Position numbers and translations under genes: made by a program. Shown one piece after another: positions 32,865 to 34,749 of a stretch of 34,749 nt of DNA. The notes under the pieces are model-generated. The model worked only from the letters and a program-made list of their open reading frames with translations, made no database searches and was not told the DNA's origin. The DNA is from Gammaproteobacteria bacterium (GTDB lineage: Bacteria; Pseudomonadota; Gammaproteobacteria; JAHELT01), in NCBI GenBank assembly GCA_029861595.1, contig JAOTYY010000011.1:1-34749 (forward strand). Reading direction: 5' to 3'. Position 1 is the stretch's first letter, and every line of letters starts with the position of its first letter.

Positions 32865-32920
32865 GAAACAGGGGACATTCTTCTTTTTCGCCCCCGAAAA
32901 AGAAGAATGTCCCCTGTTTC
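32865..32920. repeat. Palindromic element C (perfect 26-base inverted repeat, 4-base loop)
   Basis: Arms 32865-32890 and 32895-32920 are exact reverse complements; the left arm runs GAAACAGGGGACATTC then TTCTTTTTCG, and the loop is CCCC. It lies 14 bases after the rpsT stop codon and 69 bases upstream of the murJ start. It could act as a strong factor-independent barrier or RNA-stabilising hairpin for rpsT mRNA, although it lacks a U-tract. A related half-sequence GGGAACAGACCACG occurs next to it at 32844-32857. Confidence 0.8.
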
Positions 32921-32933
32921 GGGGGGGACTAGG

Positions 32934-33203
32934 TCAGCCTGCGGCGAGTGCCTTGATGCGTTGATTGAGCCGGCTTTTATGACGCGCGGCCTTGTTCGCG
33001 TGCATCAGGCCCTTCTGTGCGGCGCTGTCGATCACGGGCACCGCGCTTTTATAGGCTGCGGCTGCGCCTTCCCGGTCGCCGCTCTGGATCGCTGTGATCA
33101 CCTTTTTGATGTAGGTACGCATCATCGAGCGTTGGCTGGCGTTGTGGCGCCGGCGGTGTTCGGACTGGCGGGCTCTTTTGCGTGCCTGCGGTGAATTTGC
33201 CAC
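32934..33203 (-). CDS. rpsT: 30S ribosomal protein S20
   Basis: An 89-residue, strongly basic, helical protein that binds 16S rRNA early in 30S assembly. ANSPQARKRARQSEHRRRHN and SMMRTYIKKVITAI are typical, as is the AAHKGLMHANKAARHKSRL-type region (here AAQKGLMHANKAARHKSRLN). The start codon is GTG 33203 with GGAG 6 bases upstream; E. coli rpsT also uses a non-AUG start (UUG), which is tied to its autogenous translational control. A near-consensus sigma70 promoter lies just upstream. Confidence 0.97.
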   Translation of the reverse strand: MANSPQARKRARQSEHRRRHNASQRSMMRTYIKKVITAIQSGDREGAAAAYKSAVPVIDSAAQKGLMHANKAARHKSRLNQRIKALAAG

Positions 33204-33242
33204 GTGTGTCTCCGCTGCTCGGGTACTTACGAAAAGCGCGCG

Positions 33243-33271
33243 ATTATGGGATGCGCCCGCGAGCGTGTCAA
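33243..33271 (-). promoter_or_regulatory. Sigma70 promoter of rpsT
   Basis: On the minus strand, TTGACA (33266-33271) and CATAAT (33243-33248) are separated by exactly 17 bases. The predicted start is near 33236, giving a leader of ~33 bases before the GTG of rpsT. The -35 box lies 6 bases beyond the proB stop codon. This is the strongest promoter match I found in the window and suits a ribosomal protein gene. Confidence 0.85.
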
Positions 33272-33277
33272 CAACGC

Positions 33278-34429
33278 CTACCTGTCCGACTCCGATTGAT
33301 CGGGCGTCAACGTAATCACCATGTTGTCGCGATCGATGAGTTCCGGTTCATCGACATAACCGAGAATAGTCTCTATCGCGCCGCTGGGCTGCCCCTGAAT
33401 CTGGCGCGCTTCGGCGGCGCTGTAATTGACCAGGCCGCGCGCTATCTCGGTGCCTTCGTCGCCGATGCAGGCTACGACTTCGCCGCGCACAAAATTACCC
33501 TTCACGGCGGTCACGCCCACCGCCAGCAGACTCGAGTTGCGCTCCAGCAGAGCGCGCCGGGCGCCGTCGTCCAGCACCAGCATGCCGCGCAACTGCAGCT
33601 GGCTTGCCAGCCATTGTTTACGCGCCAGCAGTGGCGCCTGATCCGGCGTCAGCACGGTGCCAAGTTCCTCGCTCTGGCGCAGCCGCGCCAGCACGTCGGT
33701 GCTGCGCCCCGATGCAATAATCGTGGTGGCGCCGGAAGCTGCCGCGCGGCGCGCCGCGAACACTTTCGTGATCATGCCGCCGCGTCCTACCGCCGAAGGG
33801 CTTGGGCCAGCCAGCTGGTCCAGCCGCGCATCGTTGGCGCGGGCGGACTGCAGCAGTTGCGCATCGGCGTGTTGCGCGGGATCCTTGTCGAACAGGCCGT
33901 CGCGATCGGTAAGTATCACCAGCAGTTCCGCTTCCACCAGGTTGGCCACCAGCGCCGCCAGGGTGTCGTTATCGCCCAGTCTGATCTTATCGCCGGCGAC
34001 CGTGTCGTTCTCGTTCACCACCGGGATGACGCCCAGCCGCAGCAGGGTGCGCAGGGTGGAACGGGCGTTCAGGTAGCGCTGCCGGTCGACCAGATCATCG
34101 TGCGTCAGCAGCACCTGCGCGGCATGTAAGCCACGTTGCTGAAAACAGCTTTCGTAGGCCTGCACCAGTCCCATTTGCCCAACCGAGGCCGCCGCCTGCA
34201 GTTCGTGCAGCGCGTGGGGACGCGTCTGCCAGCGCAAACGCCGCATCCCTTCGGCCACCGCACCGGATGATACCAGCACGACCTCGCAACCGCTCTCGCG
34301 CAGGCGCGCTACCTGGTCTCCCCAATCGGCTATTGCTGCTCGGTCCAGGCCCCGACCCGGATCGGTCACCAGCGAGCTGCCAACCTTGACGACCCAGCGA
34401 CGCGAGGATTTCAATACCTCACGTGTCAT
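33278..34429 (-). CDS. proB: Glutamate 5-kinase
   Basis: First step of proline synthesis: phosphorylates glutamate to gamma-glutamyl phosphate. The 383-residue product has the amino-acid kinase domain ([80 protein letters not shown]) and a C-terminal PUA domain (~285-370, GTLRAL-like start replaced here by [15 protein letters not shown]). Proline feedback inhibition is expected. Its ATG overlaps the end of obgE by 11 bases, so the two are probably translationally coupled. The ProC-like gene at 11384 is far away and not part of this unit. Confidence 0.97.
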   Translation of the reverse strand: MTREVLKSSRRWVVKVGSSLVTDPGRGLDRAAIADWGDQVARLRESGCEVVLVSSGAVAEGMRRLRWQTRPHALHELQAAASVGQMGLVQAYESCFQQRGLHAAQVLLTHDDLVDRQRYLNARSTLRTLLRLGVIPVVNENDTVAGDKIRLGDNDTLAALVANLVEAELLVILTDRDGLFDKDPAQHADAQLLQSARANDARLDQLAGPSPSAVGRGGMITKVFAARRAAASGATTIIASGRSTDVLARLRQSEELGTVLTPDQAPLLARKQWLASQLQLRGMLVLDDGARRALLERNSSLLAVGVTAVKGNFVRGEVVACIGDEGTEIARGLVNYSAAEARQIQGQPSGAIETILGYVDEPELIDRDNMVITLTPDQSESDR

Positions 34430-34749
34430 CGTTTTGCTCGCGGTCTCGCGCCTCCAGGTAAGCGTACACGGTCTGGCACAATTCTTTCGTGCCGTCGCGC
34501 CGCAGTGCCGATATGCGGAATACCGGATTCTGCCATTGCAGGCCTTCGATCAGTTTCGTGCAGCGGAGGTCTGCCTCGGCATCTTCCAGCAGGTCCAGTT
34601 TGTTCAGTACCAGCCAGCGTTCGCGGTCCGCCAGCTCGGCGCTGTATTTCTGCAGTTCGCCCAGCAGCGTGCGGGCATTGCCCAAAACGTCTTCGTCGCT
34701 TGCCATGTCGACGATATGCAGCAACAGGCGGGTACGCGTCAGGTGTTTC
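34419..34749 (-). CDS. obgE: Obg/CgtA GTPase, C-terminal fragment
   Basis: The frame is open to the window edge, so only the last ~109 residues are present. [15 protein letters not shown] precedes the visible G4 motif NKLDLLE and the G5-like [13 protein letters not shown]; together these are typical of the Obg GTPase G-domain end, which lacks a long C-terminal extension here. Obg binds the 50S subunit and acts in ribosome maturation and stress response. The obgE-proB order, with obgE first, is common in gammaproteobacteria. Confidence 0.92.
   Translation of the reverse strand, partial: KHLTRTRLLLHIVDMASDEDVLGNARTLLGELQKYSAELADRERWLVLNKLDLLEDAEADLRCTKLIEGLQWQNPVFRISALRRDGTKELCQTVYAYLEARDREQNDDT

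Overview
The window reads as a chromosomal segment of a GC-rich gammaproteobacterium, probably free-living and aerobic. The main reason is gene order. The block obgE-proB / rpsT / murJ-ribF-ileS-lspA-fkpB-ispH, followed by a convergent fimT-pilV-pilW-pilX-pilY1-pilE minor-pilin cluster, is the arrangement known from Pseudomonas, Xanthomonas and relatives. I see no rRNA, tRNA, CRISPR array, transposase or phage gene.

Layout. (1) 1-6060, plus strand: the tail of an enolase-superfamily enzyme, cysS, a secreted or lipid-anchored thioredoxin-fold protein, then an amidase, a hot-dog thioesterase and an HpaB-type flavin monooxygenase. (2) 6098-8892: a DUF6279 lipoprotein and 4-hydroxyphenylpyruvate dioxygenase on the minus strand, with an Lrp/AsnC regulator divergent from the dioxygenase. 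A good -10 box and a candidate operator lie between the last two. (3) 8914-12172: a small membrane protein, a gene-poor stretch with a palindromic element and possibly decayed coding sequence, a UbiD-family decarboxylase, and a ProC-like oxidoreductase whose dinucleotide motif is altered. (4) 12218-16756, minus strand: four genes overlapping by 4 bases each, forming a GldA/GldF/GldG-type ABC system with a DUF4340 protein. (5) 17053-25318: an HDOD-domain protein divergent from the type IV pilus minor-pilin operon. That operon has a frameshifted fimT and an unassigned 109-residue secreted protein between pilX and pilY1. (6) 25367-34749, minus strand: the conserved housekeeping block (isoprenoid synthesis, lipoprotein processing, tRNA charging, flavin synthesis, lipid II flipping, S20, proline synthesis, Obg GTPase).

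Functional themes. Region 2 and its neighbours suggest tyrosine/phenolic catabolism: homogentisate formation by Hpd, ortho-hydroxylation of a phenol by the HpaB homologue, and a prenyl-FMN decarboxylase. The cognate flavin reductase, homogentisate dioxygenase and UbiX are not in the window. The pilus genes supply the priming and tip complex of a type IV pilus whose major pilin and motor genes lie elsewhere.

The least explained structure is non-coding. Three palindromic elements (9325-9398, 26310-26380, 32865-32920) have related ends; the last two begin GGGACA and end TTTCG but have different cores. One fills the whole fkpB-ispH gap up to the ispH start codon. A second family of CCCTCTCCC/GGGAGAGGG hairpins sits at gene ends, and four degenerate tandem copies lie beside hpd.
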